DNA of 64,000 bases from Actinoplanes xinjiangensis (GCF_003148685.1 NZ_QGGR01000015.1:124001-188000); one strand, 5' to 3'. Shown: positions 1-10,912, counted from the first letter of the stretch. The notes: generated by a model from the letters alone, not told the origin. Numbers and translations are program-made.

Positions 1-1
1 G

Positions 2-178
2 GGTGTGGAGAGTGAGCTGACCCTGGAGCTGCTCGAGGAGATGGGCTGCGAGATCGGCCAGGGTTACCTGTTCAGCCGGCCGCTGCCGTTCGAGCGGCTG
101 GAGGCCTGGCTGAACGCCCAGACCGAGCCGGAATCCACTCCGACCGGGGAGGTCAGGCGGCTTCGAGCCGTGATCTGA
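2..178 (+). CDS. EAL-domain protein, C-terminal fragment (c-di-GMP phosphodiesterase family)
   Basis: Only the last 58 codons are in the window; the gene starts upstream. The peptide contains GVESE, LLEEMGCEIGQGYLF and SRPLPFE, which match the end of EAL domains: the GVE motif of a late strand, then the conserved G(Y/F)xFSxP segment. EAL domains hydrolyse cyclic di-GMP, often as the C-terminal output module of GGDEF-EAL sensor proteins. Whether the protein is catalytically active cannot be judged, because the EAL, NFG and DDFG motifs lie outside the window. It ends in a short non-conserved tail before TGA at 176-178. Confidence 0.8.
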   Translation, partial: GVESELTLELLEEMGCEIGQGYLFSRPLPFERLEAWLNAQTEPESTPTGEVRRLRAVI

Positions 179-209
179 CCAGGTATTTCCAGGGAAGGGG
201 GGTACTGAT

Positions 210-238
210 TTCACCCCTGCTCCGGGGCCGTGTAGTCT
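210..238 (+). promoter_or_regulatory. promoter of the tRNA-Thr/tRNA-Met/rpmG unit
   Basis: TTCACC (210-215) and TAGTCT (233-238) are separated by 17 bases, a good fit to the actinobacterial housekeeping sigma factor. It lies about 54 bases upstream of tRNA-Thr, and no other gene stands between. Confidence 0.55.
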
Positions 239-291
239 ACTCATGCAGCAAGCGAGAGATCGCGGCTAACGCGGTCCATCGTAAGCAGCAA

Positions 292-364
292 GCCCCCTTA
301 GCTCAGTCGGCAGAGCGTCTCCATGGTAAGGAGAAGGTCTACGGTTCGATTCCGTAAGGGGGCT
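292..364 (+). tRNA. tRNA-Thr (anticodon GGT)
   Basis: A 73-base cloverleaf is visible. The acceptor stem GCCCCCT pairs with AGGGGGC, the D arm has GCTC...GAGC, the anticodon stem is TCTCC/GGAGA with loop ATGGTAA, and the T arm is TACGG-TTCGATT-CCGTA. The anticodon GGT reads ACC. No CCA is encoded. In other actinobacteria a Thr tRNA also precedes tRNA-Met and rpmG. Confidence 0.95.
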
Positions 365-415
365 CTACCGGGTTCGTTCCGCCTTGCCTGGCGCTGGACA
401 TGTGAGCCTGGGCGC

Positions 416-488
416 GGCGGTGTAGCTCAGATGGCAGAGCAAGCGGCTCATAATCGCTGTGTCGCCGGTTCAAGTCCGGCCACCGCTA
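416..488 (+). tRNA. tRNA-Met (anticodon CAT)
   Basis: A 73-base cloverleaf: acceptor GGCGGTG/CACCGCT closed by a G-U pair, anticodon stem AGCGG/TCGCT with loop CTCATAA, and T arm GCCGG-TTCAAGT-CCGGC. The 1-72 G-U pair and the absence of three G-C pairs at the base of the anticodon stem fit elongator rather than initiator tRNA-Met. It is 51 bases after tRNA-Thr and probably cotranscribed with it and rpmG. Confidence 0.93.
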
Positions 489-594
489 CTTTCCTGTGGA
501 CCCCACCCGGGGCACCACTTTGCGAAGCGGCGGACTTAGCGTCTACGCTGGTTCGTCGTCAGTAAGTAAACCGTTAGCAGGAAGGCACCCCGCC

Positions 595-762
595 GTGGCC
601 AAGGCGACCGACGTCCGTCCGAAGATCACCCTGGCGTGCACGGAGTGCAAGGACCGGAACTACATCACCAAGAAGAACCGGCGTAACGACCCCGACCGCG
701 TCGAGCTGAAGAAGTTCTGCCCGCGTGACGGGAAGCACACCCTGCACCGCGAGACGCGCTGA
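595..762 (+). CDS. rpmG: 50S ribosomal protein L33
   Basis: A 55-residue L33 of the large ribosomal subunit, near the E site. The sequence carries the family core [17 protein letters not shown] and [11 protein letters not shown]. The GTG start at 595 is supported by GGAAGG at 579-584; an in-frame extension upstream would run through the tRNA region. The zinc-ribbon form of L33 has two CxxC pairs. Here the first pair (C-T-E-C) is intact, but the second reads C-P-R-D, so the fourth cysteine is aspartate. Zinc binding may therefore be weakened or use another ligand. The position between tRNA-Met and hadA is the normal actinobacterial one. Confidence 0.95.
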   Translation: MAKATDVRPKITLACTECKDRNYITKKNRRNDPDRVELKKFCPRDGKHTLHRETR

Positions 763-786
763 GCGTCCGCGCCAAGATCTCTGAAA

Positions 787-828
787 CTGCGCCGCCCGGA
801 TCCGTCCGGGCGGCGCAGTTTTGTTTGT
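787..828 (+). terminator. rho-independent terminator after rpmG
   Basis: A 14-bp perfect stem (787-800 with 805-818), a TCCG loop and a TTTTGTTT tail end the tRNA-rpmG transcript. Confidence 0.9.
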
Positions 829-891
829 GCAGCTTGTGAGATATTTTTGCACTCGTAGTGCTATATCTGCACGGCCCCTGCCGGGTAGTTT

Positions 892-1344
892 GTGGACATG
901 CCTCTGGACCAATCCTTCGTGGGCCGCAGCTGGCCGCCCACCGAGCCCTACCTGGTCGGCCGCGAGAAGATCCGGGAGTTCGCGCGGGCGATCGGCGCCA
1001 CCGACGCGGAGTATCACGATCCCGAGGCGGCCCGGGCGCTCGGCTACGCCGATGTGGTGGCCCCACCCACCTTCCCGGTCGCGATCACGATGCCGGCGAG
1101 CCGTGAGGTCGTCGCCGACCCCGCGCTCGGCGTCGACTACAGCCGGGTCGTCCACGGCGACCAGCGCTTCGCGTACACCCGTCCGGTGGTCGCCGGTGAC
1201 GCTCTGGTCTGTGTCAACACGGTCGAGGAGATCCTCAGCCGGGGTGGGCACGAGTTCCTCACCACCCGCACCGACGTGACAACCGAGGCCGGCGAGCCGG
1301 TCGTGACCGTCTGGTCGAAACTCGTGGTGCGGGGAGACAGCTGA
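892..1344 (+). CDS. hadA: (3R)-hydroxyacyl-ACP dehydratase subunit HadA-like
   Basis: A 150-residue protein of the FAS1-type dehydratase N-terminal family (hot-dog fold). It resembles the mycobacterial HadA subunit, which pairs with HadB to dehydrate beta-hydroxyacyl-ACP in type II fatty acid synthesis. Visible signatures are an N-terminal PYLVGREKIREFARAIG segment, the APPTFPVAI loop and the HGDQRF...RPVVAGD pair of motifs. The start is GTG 892 or ATG 898; neither has a clear Shine-Dalgarno sequence, so a leaderless or short-leader transcript is possible. The stop overlaps the hadB start by one base (TGATG). The neighbours rpmG and tRNA-Trp match the mycobacterial order, but no hadC follows. 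Confidence 0.88.
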   Translation: MDMPLDQSFVGRSWPPTEPYLVGREKIREFARAIGATDAEYHDPEAARALGYADVVAPPTFPVAITMPASREVVADPALGVDYSRVVHGDQRFAYTRPVVAGDALVCVNTVEEILSRGGHEFLTTRTDVTTEAGEPVVTVWSKLVVRGDS

Positions 1345-1739
1345 TGACCGTAGAGCTGGAGCCGCAGACCTTCCGGGTGACCCGGGCCGATCTGGTCCGC
1401 TACGCGGGCGCCTCGGGTGACTTCAACCCCATCCACTGGAGTGACCGGATCGCCACCGGAGTGGGACTGCCCGGCGTCATCGCGCACGGCATGTTCACGA
1501 TGGCCCTGGTGGGTCGTGCGGTGACCACGTGGGCCGGCGCCGCGGACGCGGTCGTCGAGTTCAGCGTGCGTTTCAGCCGTCCCGTGCCGGTGCCGGACAC
1601 CGACGAGGGGACCGACGTCGTCGTGTCCGCGTCGGTGAAGGAGGTCACCGACGAGGGACACACTCGGCTGAGCCTGACTGCGACGTGCAATGGAGACAAG
1701 GTACTGTCCATGGCACAGGCGCTCATCAGGAAGCGGTAG
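1344..1739 (+). CDS. hadB: (3R)-hydroxyacyl-ACP dehydratase subunit HadB-like (MaoC family)
   Basis: A 131-residue MaoC-like hot-dog protein, the catalytic partner of HadA. The hydratase-2 motif YAGASGDFNPIHWSD (about residues 17-31) supplies the conserved Asp and His, followed by GVIAHGMFTMALVGR. It is translationally coupled to hadA through the overlapping TGATG. HadAB-type heterodimers act in fatty-acid elongation. Mycobacteria add hadC for mycolic acids, while this two-subunit arrangement is normal in actinobacteria without mycolates. The exact substrate chain length cannot be read from sequence. Confidence 0.9.
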   Translation: MTVELEPQTFRVTRADLVRYAGASGDFNPIHWSDRIATGVGLPGVIAHGMFTMALVGRAVTTWAGAADAVVEFSVRFSRPVPVPDTDEGTDVVVSASVKEVTDEGHTRLSLTATCNGDKVLSMAQALIRKR

Positions 1740-1746
1740 CCCGGGT

Positions 1747-1775
1747 TTCGATAAAGCCGGGCGTACCCGTACACT
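1747..1775 (+). promoter_or_regulatory. promoter for tRNA-Trp-secE-nusG-rplA
   Basis: TTCGAT (1747-1752) and TACACT (1770-1775) have a 17-base spacer. They start in the hadB stop region and precede tRNA-Trp by 45 bases. Confidence 0.55.
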
Positions 1776-1820
1776 GGTGCGCCGTGGGGCTCTGAAGTCG
1801 TGAGGCGACAGGTCCCGCAA

Positions 1821-1893
<73 letters not shown>

Positions 1894-2000
1894 CGCAATC
1901 CTCCTGACGTGCCCGCCCGGTGCGCGGTCCGCACTGCTTCCGCGTCCGGTCGGGTTCTGACAGGACCATCCAGAACCACCGACGACGGAAGTAGGGCGAA

Positions 2001-2366
2001 GTGGCCGAGAAGGACCGCCCCCGTGACGACGTCCCCGGCGACGACGAGGTTTTCGCCGACGCCGCCGCCGGTGACGTGCCGGATGACGACGACGCCCTGG
2101 TGACCAGTGGCGCTGGTGGCACCGCTGTCGCCGAGCGTTCGAAGGATGAGAGCCCCAAGGCCGGGAAGTCCGGCCGCGGCCCGCTCGGCCGGATCGGTGG
2201 TTTCTTCCGTGAGGTCACGAGTGAGCTCCGCAAGGTCATCTGGCCGACTCGCAAGGAGCTTCTGACCTACACCGGCGTGGTGATCGTCTTCGTGGTGATC
2301 ATGACGTCTCTGGTTGCCGGTCTGGACTACGGGTTCGGCAAGGCGATCCTCTGGGCGCTGGGCTGA
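2001..2366 (+). CDS. secE: preprotein translocase subunit SecE
   Basis: A 121-residue SecE, the clamp subunit of the SecYEG channel. The first 65 residues are acidic and low in complexity, as in other actinobacterial SecE. Then comes the amphipathic cytoplasmic helix FFREVTSELRKVIWPTRKELL, and a single transmembrane segment follows from about residue 92 to the C-terminus. The GTG start at 2001 follows a weak purine-rich stretch (GGAAGTAGGG). The gene lies 107 bases after tRNA-Trp and 57 bases before nusG, the usual order. Confidence 0.95.
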   Translation: MAEKDRPRDDVPGDDEVFADAAAGDVPDDDDALVTSGAGGTAVAERSKDESPKAGKSGRGPLGRIGGFFREVTSELRKVIWPTRKELLTYTGVVIVFVVIMTSLVAGLDYGFGKAILWALG

Positions 2367-2423
2367 TCCGCGAGACCGGAGCCCGGCCCCGCACCGCAGA
2401 GACTTATTTGGAAGTGAGCGAGC

Positions 2424-3128
2424 GTGCCTGAGTACGACGACGAGACCACCGACGAGCAGTCGTCGCTGGACATCGACGAGTCGGTAGAGACGGCCGACGA
2501 GTCGGCCGTGGCCCAGGCGCCCGAGGTCGACGAGGACTACGACCCCGTCAAGGAGCTGCGGCAGAAGCTGCGGTATGCGCCCGGCGACTGGTACGTGGTG
2601 CACTCCTACGCCGGTTACGAGAACAAGGTCAAGACCAACCTCGAGACCCGGATCACGAGCCTCGACATGGAGGACTTCATCTTCCAGGTCGAGGTCCCGA
2701 CCCGCGAAGAGGTCGAGGTCAAGAACGGCAAGCGCAACCAGGTGCAGGCCAAGGTCTTCCCCGGCTACATCCTGGTCCGGATGGACCTGACGCCGGAGTC
2801 CTACTCCTGCGTGCGCAACACCCCGGGCGTGACCGGCTTCGTGGGCGCCACCGACCGGGTCGACCGGCCGGCGCCGCTCTCCCTCGACGAGGTGCTGAAG
2901 TGGCTGGCCCCGGCCGTCCAGGCCGAGGAGAAGAAGTCGAAGCCCGAGATCAAGGTGCTCGACTTCGAGGTGGGCGACTCGGTCACCGTCACCGACGGCG
3001 CGTTCGCGTCGCTGCCGGCGTCGATCAGCGAGATCAACGCCGACCAGCAGAAGCTGAAGGTCCTGGTGTCGATCTTCGGCCGGGAGACCCCGGTCGAGCT
3101 GAACTTCAACCAGGTCACCAAGATCTGA
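2424..3128 (+). CDS. nusG: transcription termination/antitermination protein NusG
   Basis: A 234-residue NusG. An acidic N-terminal extension of about 50 residues, typical of actinobacteria, precedes the NGN domain ([19 protein letters not shown], then FPGYILVRM and [10 protein letters not shown]). The C-terminal KOW domain reads [12 protein letters not shown]...[10 protein letters not shown]. NusG binds the clamp of RNA polymerase and modulates pausing, Rho action and transcription-translation coupling. Start GTG 2424. The downstream gene is rplA and not rplK, which breaks the near-universal nusG-rplK-rplA order. Confidence 0.96.
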   Translation: MPEYDDETTDEQSSLDIDESVETADESAVAQAPEVDEDYDPVKELRQKLRYAPGDWYVVHSYAGYENKVKTNLETRITSLDMEDFIFQVEVPTREEVEVKNGKRNQVQAKVFPGYILVRMDLTPESYSCVRNTPGVTGFVGATDRVDRPAPLSLDEVLKWLAPAVQAEEKKSKPEIKVLDFEVGDSVTVTDGAFASLPASISEINADQQKLKVLVSIFGRETPVELNFNQVTKI

Positions 3129-3151
3129 TCGTCGGATCCCCGGCGATGTCA

Positions 3152-3190
3152 GTGGGAGGGGCCGCCGCGTGCGGCCCCGCCAACAACCAC
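3152..3190 (+). promoter_or_regulatory. structured rplA leader, possible L1-binding regulatory site
   Basis: The 76-base nusG-rplA spacer can fold into an outer GTGG/CCAC stem (3152-3155 with 3187-3190), an asymmetric internal loop, and an inner 8-bp stem GGGGCCGC/GCGGCCCC (3158-3165 with 3171-3178). The AGGAG ribosome binding site of rplA follows directly. Two helices joined by an asymmetric loop next to an L1 gene suggest autogenous control by L1. That role is inferred from shape and place only. Confidence 0.4.
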
Positions 3191-3204
3191 AGGAGTAAGT
3201 AGAA

Positions 3205-3924
3205 ATGGCACAGCGCAGCAAGGCCTACCGGGCCGCCGCGGAGAAGATCGACGCCAACAAGCTCTACGAGCCGAAGGACGCGATCACGCTCGCCAAGGAG
3301 ACCAACCCGGTCAAGTTCGACGCCACCGTCGAGGTCGCGATGCGCCTCGGTGTCGACCCGCGTAAGGCCGACCAGATGGTCCGCGGCACCGTCAACCTGC
3401 CGCACGGCACCGGTAAGACCGCCCGTGTCATCGTGTTCGCCCAGGGTGCGAAGGCCGAGGAGGCCGTCGCGGCCGGCGCCGACGAGGTCGGCACCGACGA
3501 GCTCGTCGCCCGGATCCAGGGTGGCTGGCTGGACTTCGACGCCGCGATCGCGACGCCGGACCAGATGGCCAAGATCGGCCGGATCGCCCGGATCCTCGGC
3601 CCGCGTGGCCTCATGCCGAACCCGAAGACCGGCACCGTCACCATGGACGTGACCAAGGCCATCAACGAGATCAAGGGTGGCAAGATCACCTTCCGGGTGG
3701 ACAAGCACTCCAACCTGCACATGATCATCGGCAAGGCGTCCTTCTCGGCGGAGCAGCTGATCGACAACTACGCCGCGGTCCTCGACGAGGTCCTGCGCTC
3801 GAAGCCGTCCGCGGCCAAGGGCAAGTACCTGCGCAAGGTCACCGTCGCCACCACGATGGGCCCGGGCGTCCCGGTCGACCCGAACGTGCACAAGAACCTG
3901 CACGGCGGCGAGACCAACTCCTGA
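3205..3924 (+). CDS. rplA: 50S ribosomal protein L1
   Basis: A 239-residue L1, the stalk protein that binds 23S rRNA and guides deacylated tRNA out of the E site. It has full family length. Recognisable segments are the N-terminal [12 protein letters not shown], the central [17 protein letters not shown] signature and a C-terminal [24 protein letters not shown] 3205 is preceded by AGGAG at 3191-3195. Its usual operon partner rplK is missing upstream. A strong terminator follows 13 bases downstream, so this transcript ends here. Confidence 0.97.
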   Translation: MAQRSKAYRAAAEKIDANKLYEPKDAITLAKETNPVKFDATVEVAMRLGVDPRKADQMVRGTVNLPHGTGKTARVIVFAQGAKAEEAVAAGADEVGTDELVARIQGGWLDFDAAIATPDQMAKIGRIARILGPRGLMPNPKTGTVTMDVTKAINEIKGGKITFRVDKHSNLHMIIGKASFSAEQLIDNYAAVLDEVLRSKPSAAKGKYLRKVTVATTMGPGVPVDPNVHKNLHGGETNS

Positions 3925-3936
3925 CATACCGCTTCA

Positions 3937-3977
3937 CGTCGAGCCCCCGGGGACTTCCCCGGGGGCTCGACGCTTTT
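3937..3977 (+). terminator. rho-independent terminator after rplA
   Basis: A perfect 16-bp stem (3937-3952 with 3957-3972), an ACTT loop and a short T run (CTTTT). Confidence 0.9.
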
Positions 3978-4020
3978 CCGGGCCTGTGTGCCGGGTGCGG
4001 TCTGTGGCAGGCTGTCGGCC

Positions 4021-4821
4021 GTGCGCTTCGACGACGTCTGGTTCCGGTACGCCCGCCGCGCCCCGTGGACACTGCACCAGGTCGGCGCCACGCTCGAACC
4101 GGGGCAGACGATCGTGGTGCTGGGCCGTAACGGCGCCGGCAAGTCCACGCTGCTCCAGCTGGCCGCCGGTGTGCTCCGCCCGGCCCGCGGCGCGGTCCGT
4201 GACCGTCCGGCCGTCGTCGGGTGGGTCCCCGAGCGGTTTCCCGCCTCGCAACCGTTCACCACGGTCGGCTACCTCAGGGCGATGGCCGAGGTCCGCGGGC
4301 TGCCGCCGACCGCCGCCGACCCCTGGATCGACCGTCTCGGCCTGACCCCGCACGCCGGCACCCCGCTTGCGGACCTGTCCAAGGGCACCGCCCAGAAGGT
4401 CGGCCTCGCCCAGGCGCTGCTGGCCCCGCCGGGCCTGCTGGTCCTGGACGAGCCCTGGGAGGGCCTGGACGCACCCTCCCGCGAACTGATCCCGCGGATC
4501 GTCGCCGAGGTCACCGACGGCGGCGGGACGGTCCTGGTCAGCGATCACCGCGGCGAGATCGCCAATCTGCCCGGCGCGCACCACTGGACGGTCGCCGACG
4601 GCACCCTTCACGTCGCGCCCCCGCCGGACATCGCAACGGACGCCGACGAGGTGGTGGTCGAGATCGCGGTGCCGCGCCAGGAGGCGGCCGCCGCGGTGGA
4701 CCGGCTCCGCGCCGCCGGTCACCGTGTCCTCAGAATCCGAGACACCTCAGCTGTACGCCGGGAGCCCCCCGCGCCGCAGCATCCCGCGGTCGTGTCGGAG
4801 AAGACGGGGGAGGGGCGATGA
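4021..4821 (+). CDS. ABC transporter ATP-binding protein
   Basis: A nucleotide-binding domain of about 266 residues. Visible motifs are Walker A GRNGAGKST, a signature motif degenerated to LSKGTAQ, Walker B LLVLDEPWEGLD and the switch SDH. The C-terminus beyond the ATPase core (about residue 195 onward) is variable. GTG 4021 (reading VRFDDVWF) is the likely start; an in-frame GTG at 3988 lies almost on the rplA terminator and is less likely. The stop overlaps the next gene's ATG (ATGA), so this subunit and the membrane partner form one exporter. The substrate is unknown. Confidence 0.87.
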   Translation: MRFDDVWFRYARRAPWTLHQVGATLEPGQTIVVLGRNGAGKSTLLQLAAGVLRPARGAVRDRPAVVGWVPERFPASQPFTTVGYLRAMAEVRGLPPTAADPWIDRLGLTPHAGTPLADLSKGTAQKVGLAQALLAPPGLLVLDEPWEGLDAPSRELIPRIVAEVTDGGGTVLVSDHRGEIANLPGAHHWTVADGTLHVAPPPDIATDADEVVVEIAVPRQEAAAAVDRLRAAGHRVLRIRDTSAVRREPPAPQHPAVVSEKTGEGR

Positions 4822-5516
4822 TCGCGCTCACCCGGATGCGCCTGGCCGGTTTCCTGCGCGGCGGCCGGGCCACGGCTCCCCTGATCACCGTGCTGGCGGT
4901 TCTGTCCATCCTGCACGGCGGCGGGCCCGCACCGGCCGCGGCGGCCTACGGCTACTCCGCGGTCTGGCTCTTCCCGATCCTGGCGTGGCTCACCAAGCTC
5001 GTGCTGGACACCGAGCCGGACGCCCAGCGCCGACTGGCCCGCCTGGCCGTCGGCCCGGTCCGGGAGGCCACCGCCGGCCTGCTCGCCGCCACGGTCCTCG
5101 CGATCGGGGTCTGCGTGCTGGCGATGCTGGCGCCGTTGCCGTTCCAGGCCATCACCGGCCCCGAACCGGGTTCGCCGGCTCCCAGCCTGCCGCAAGGCGT
5201 ACTCCTGGGCATCCTCGCCCACCTCCTCGCCGCGGCGGCCGGGGTGGCACTGGGGGCACTGGCCGGCCGGGCCGTCACCCGGCGGGTGCTCCCGGGCGTG
5301 GCGGTCCTGGCGACCGGGTCGATCCTGGCCGTCGTGCTCGGCCTGAGCGACTCGATCGCACCCTGGCTGGTGCCGCCGATGATGGCCACGGCCCGTGCCC
5401 TGAGCGGCCGCACCGCCCCGGCCGCCGTCGACCTGGCAGTGCTGGTGGCATGGACGGCTCTGTGGTGCACCGTCGTCCTGGCCCTCTACGCCCGTCTGCG
5501 CCGCGACCGCTCCTGA
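4818..5516 (+). CDS. ABC transporter permease-like membrane protein
   Basis: A 232-residue hydrophobic protein with about six predicted transmembrane stretches (near residues 20-35, 45-60, 90-110, 130-155, 165-185 and 205-225). It is translationally coupled to the ATPase by a 4-base overlap. It resembles the permease half of small ABC-2 type exporters in size and layout, but I recognise no diagnostic motif. The pair sits between rplA and rplJ, which is usually a variable spot in actinobacteria. Confidence 0.65.
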   Translation: MIALTRMRLAGFLRGGRATAPLITVLAVLSILHGGGPAPAAAAYGYSAVWLFPILAWLTKLVLDTEPDAQRRLARLAVGPVREATAGLLAATVLAIGVCVLAMLAPLPFQAITGPEPGSPAPSLPQGVLLGILAHLLAAAAGVALGALAGRAVTRRVLPGVAVLATGSILAVVLGLSDSIAPWLVPPMMATARALSGRTAPAAVDLAVLVAWTALWCTVVLALYARLRRDRS

Positions 5517-5619
5517 CCCGCACCGCTTCGCACTGCGCTGCCGTCCCGCCCGATGCGGCCGGCTCGCCCGCCCGGGAGCAGCGGTTCTGACCGGGCGGAC
5601 CAGGTGTGACGGGGGCGAT

Positions 5620-5649
5620 TTGGTTTTCGGCGGCGGGTCCGCGTACCCT
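5620..5649 (+). promoter_or_regulatory. promoter of the rplJ-rplL operon
   Basis: TTGGTT (5620-5625) and TACCCT (5644-5649) are separated by 18 bases. They lie about 235 bases upstream of rplJ, which fits the long structured leader that follows. Confidence 0.5.
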
Positions 5650-5654
5650 TGCGA

Positions 5655-5884
5655 CTTGAAGTTCCACCCATAGACCGCTGGTCGCCGCAACAACCGTCGT
5701 CATGACGGAGGTCGCGGCCGAAGGTCCCGCTCAGAGCGGGCGACCCGTGTAGGGAGAACGGTTCGTGATCGTCGGCCGCGCCCGTGCGCGCGTGTTCGAG
5801 TCCGCCCCGTGCCCTGCACCGGGGCGTTTTGCTTTTCTTGCGGACCCTCTCGACCAGTGGCTGAAGCACTGAGAGAGGAGGGAC
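5655..5884 (+). promoter_or_regulatory. rplJ leader RNA (L10-leader-like) with attenuator
   Basis: About 230 untranslated bases precede rplJ. They include the local hairpin CCCGCT-CAG-AGCGGG (5728-5742) and several GC-rich helices, and they end in an intrinsic terminator (separate entry). L10 or the L10-(L12)4 complex is known to bind such leaders and repress its own operon; the actinobacterial version is assigned here by position and by the terminator. The rest of the 5517-5619 gap shows nothing recognisable. Confidence 0.55.
5803..5836 (+). terminator. attenuator terminator inside the rplJ leader
   Basis: Stem CGCCCCG/CGGGGCG (5803-5809 with 5820-5826) is extended by TGC/GCA with one bulged base, and followed by TTTTGCTTTT. 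It lies 48 bases before the rplJ start, so it can only act on rplJL transcripts. Confidence 0.75.
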
Positions 5885-6433
5885 ATGGCGGACAAGCCGG
5901 TCCGGGCCGACAAGGCGTCGGCCGTTGCGGAGCTCACGGATCACTTCCGTGCTTCGGCGGCCACCGTGTTGACCGAATACCGCGGCCTCACCGTGAAGGA
6001 GCTCACCGAGCTCCGTCGCTCGCTGGGCAGCGAAGCCAAGTACGCGGTCGCGAAGAACACGCTCGCGAAGCGTGCGGCGGCTGACGCGGGCATCGAGGGC
6101 CTCGACGACGCTCTGTTCACCGGTCCTACCGCGCTCGCCTTCGTCAGGGGCGATGTGGTCGAGGCGGCCAAGGGCCTTCGTGCCTTCGCCAAGGCCCACC
6201 CCGTTCTGGTCATCAAGGGCGGTGTCTTCGAGGGCAAGGCCCTCACGGCGGACGAGGTCAACAAGCTTGCTGACCTCGAGTCTCGTGAGGTGCTGCTGGC
6301 CAAGCTGGCCGGCGCCATGAAGGCGAACCTCAGCAAGGCCGCAGCCACGTTCCAGGCGCCCCTCACCAAGACGGTGCGCACGGTCGAGGCTCTGCGGGCG
6401 CAGCGCGAGCAGGCCGGTTCTGCCGAGGCCTGA
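5885..6433 (+). CDS. rplJ: 50S ribosomal protein L10
   Basis: A 182-residue L10, which anchors L7/L12 dimers to the ribosome and recruits translational GTPases. Family features are the N-terminal [16 protein letters not shown] region, [15 protein letters not shown], the [13 protein letters not shown] basic motif, FTGPTALAF, and a C-terminal helix (residues about 140-175) for L12 binding. ATG 5885 follows GAGAGGAGGG. rplL follows after 51 bases in one operon. Confidence 0.97.
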   Translation: MADKPVRADKASAVAELTDHFRASAATVLTEYRGLTVKELTELRRSLGSEAKYAVAKNTLAKRAAADAGIEGLDDALFTGPTALAFVRGDVVEAAKGLRAFAKAHPVLVIKGGVFEGKALTADEVNKLADLESREVLLAKLAGAMKANLSKAAATFQAPLTKTVRTVEALRAQREQAGSAEA

Positions 6434-6484
6434 GGCCTCGCGCGAACCGTTAAAAGTCAAAGTTCTTAGGAAAGGTTGCCTTAC

Positions 6485-6865
6485 ATGGCGAAGATCAGCA
6501 CTGAAGACCTGCTCGAGGCCTTCAAGGAGATGACCCTCATCGAGCTCTCCGAGTTCGTGAAGCAGTTCGAGGACGTCTTCGACGTCAAGGCTGCCGCCCC
6601 GGTCGCCGTGGCGGGCCCGGCCGGCCCGGCCGCCACCGAAGAGGTTGTCGAGAAGGACTCCTTCGACGTCGTGCTCGAGGGCGACGGTGGCAAGAAGATC
6701 CAGGTCATCAAGGTCGTGCGTGAGCTGACCGGCCTGGGCCTCAAGGAGGCCAAGGACGCCGTCGAGTCCGCCCCGAAGGCGATCCTCGAGGGTGTCAACA
6801 AGGAGAAGGCCGAGGCCGCCAAGGCCAAGCTCGAGGGCGAAGGCGCGAAGGTCACCCTCAAGTGA
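6485..6865 (+). CDS. rplL: 50S ribosomal protein L7/L12
   Basis: A 126-residue stalk protein. The N-terminal dimerisation domain (about 1-35) is followed by an Ala/Pro/Gly hinge ([15 protein letters not shown]). The C-terminal domain has [30 protein letters not shown] and a final KVTLK, the surface that contacts EF-Tu, EF-G and IF2. ATG 6485 follows GGAAAGG. Three bases upstream an ATG reading MPYM is in frame but would separate the start from the ribosome binding site poorly. Confidence 0.97.
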   Translation: MAKISTEDLLEAFKEMTLIELSEFVKQFEDVFDVKAAAPVAVAGPAGPAATEEVVEKDSFDVVLEGDGGKKIQVIKVVRELTGLGLKEAKDAVESAPKAILEGVNKEKAEAAKAKLEGEGAKVTLK

Positions 6866-6890
6866 TCTAACGCTTCACAGCGTTCTGCTT

Positions 6891-6935
6891 CGATGGCGGG
6901 GGTCCGTTACGGATCCCCGCCATCGTCGTTCGCAT
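6891..6935 (+). terminator. terminator-like hairpin after rplL
   Basis: Stem CGATGGCGGGG/CCCCGCCATCG with an inner GTCC/GGAT extension (6891-6925) is followed by a moderately T-rich stretch. It probably separates rplJL from rpoBC partly or fully. Confidence 0.7.
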
Positions 6936-7465
6936 TATTATTCGGGCAGCTCAGGCAGTCTCGCGGTGAGGCCGGTCAACCCACACGGCAAAGACTGCCA
7001 AAGCTCGCTAATCATGCGTTAAGGTCCGTTTGGTGTGCCGGGTGGATGACCGGAGCAGTCCGACCCGCGGCACAACCCTTGACTGTGTGTCGGCGGGCAG
7101 GCACGCTGACATCAGCAAGTTTCCGCGCTTGCGACAGCCGCCCTACGGGTAACGGGGGTTTACCACCGATACCCGTCGGACCGGCACCAGAGGAGATCGC
7201 CGCGTTTCTGAGCGGCCCCGTCACGGCACTGACCGCGGATGCGCAGGTCAGAGGAGATGGGGACACGTTCCGCAGGCAACCTCGGGTGTGGGGCTGGACA
7301 GCGGTTAGCCGAGCGGCTACACTGCTAGTTTGCGCTGCCTTCTGCCTTGCCTTCGACTGAGATATCCATGTGGATAACTCTCTTGGGGGCTCATTGGAGT
7401 GCACGCAGACCAGTTGCATCAGCAACTCAGCCGCATAGCAGCACCGGTCCTCGGAAGGACGCATC
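6936..7465 (+). other. rplL-rpoB intergenic region
   Basis: About 530 bases contain no supportable gene. The last part holds the rpoB promoter (separate entry) and a leader of about 136 bases ending in GGAAGGA just before the TTG start. The stretch 6936-7290 shows no recognisable motif. Confidence 0.6.
7295..7323 (+). promoter_or_regulatory. promoter of rpoB-rpoC
   Basis: TGGACA (7295-7300) and TACACT (7318-7323) have a 17-base spacer, the best promoter match in the long rplL-rpoB gap. Confidence 0.65.
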
Positions 7466-10906
<3,441 letters not shown>

Positions 10907-10912
10907 CGGAGA

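Noticed and set aside
323-565. 80-codon plus-strand frame across the two tRNAs
   Set aside because: It translates the tRNA genes themselves; their cloverleafs are complete.
3988-4020. Earlier GTG start for the ABC ATPase
   Set aside because: It begins 11 bases after the terminator's T run and adds residues that ABC ATPases do not have; GTG 4021 fits the domain start.
7012-7464. 150-codon minus-strand frame in the rplL-rpoB gap
   Set aside because: It overlaps the best rpoB promoter and leader, has no ribosome binding site and no similarity.
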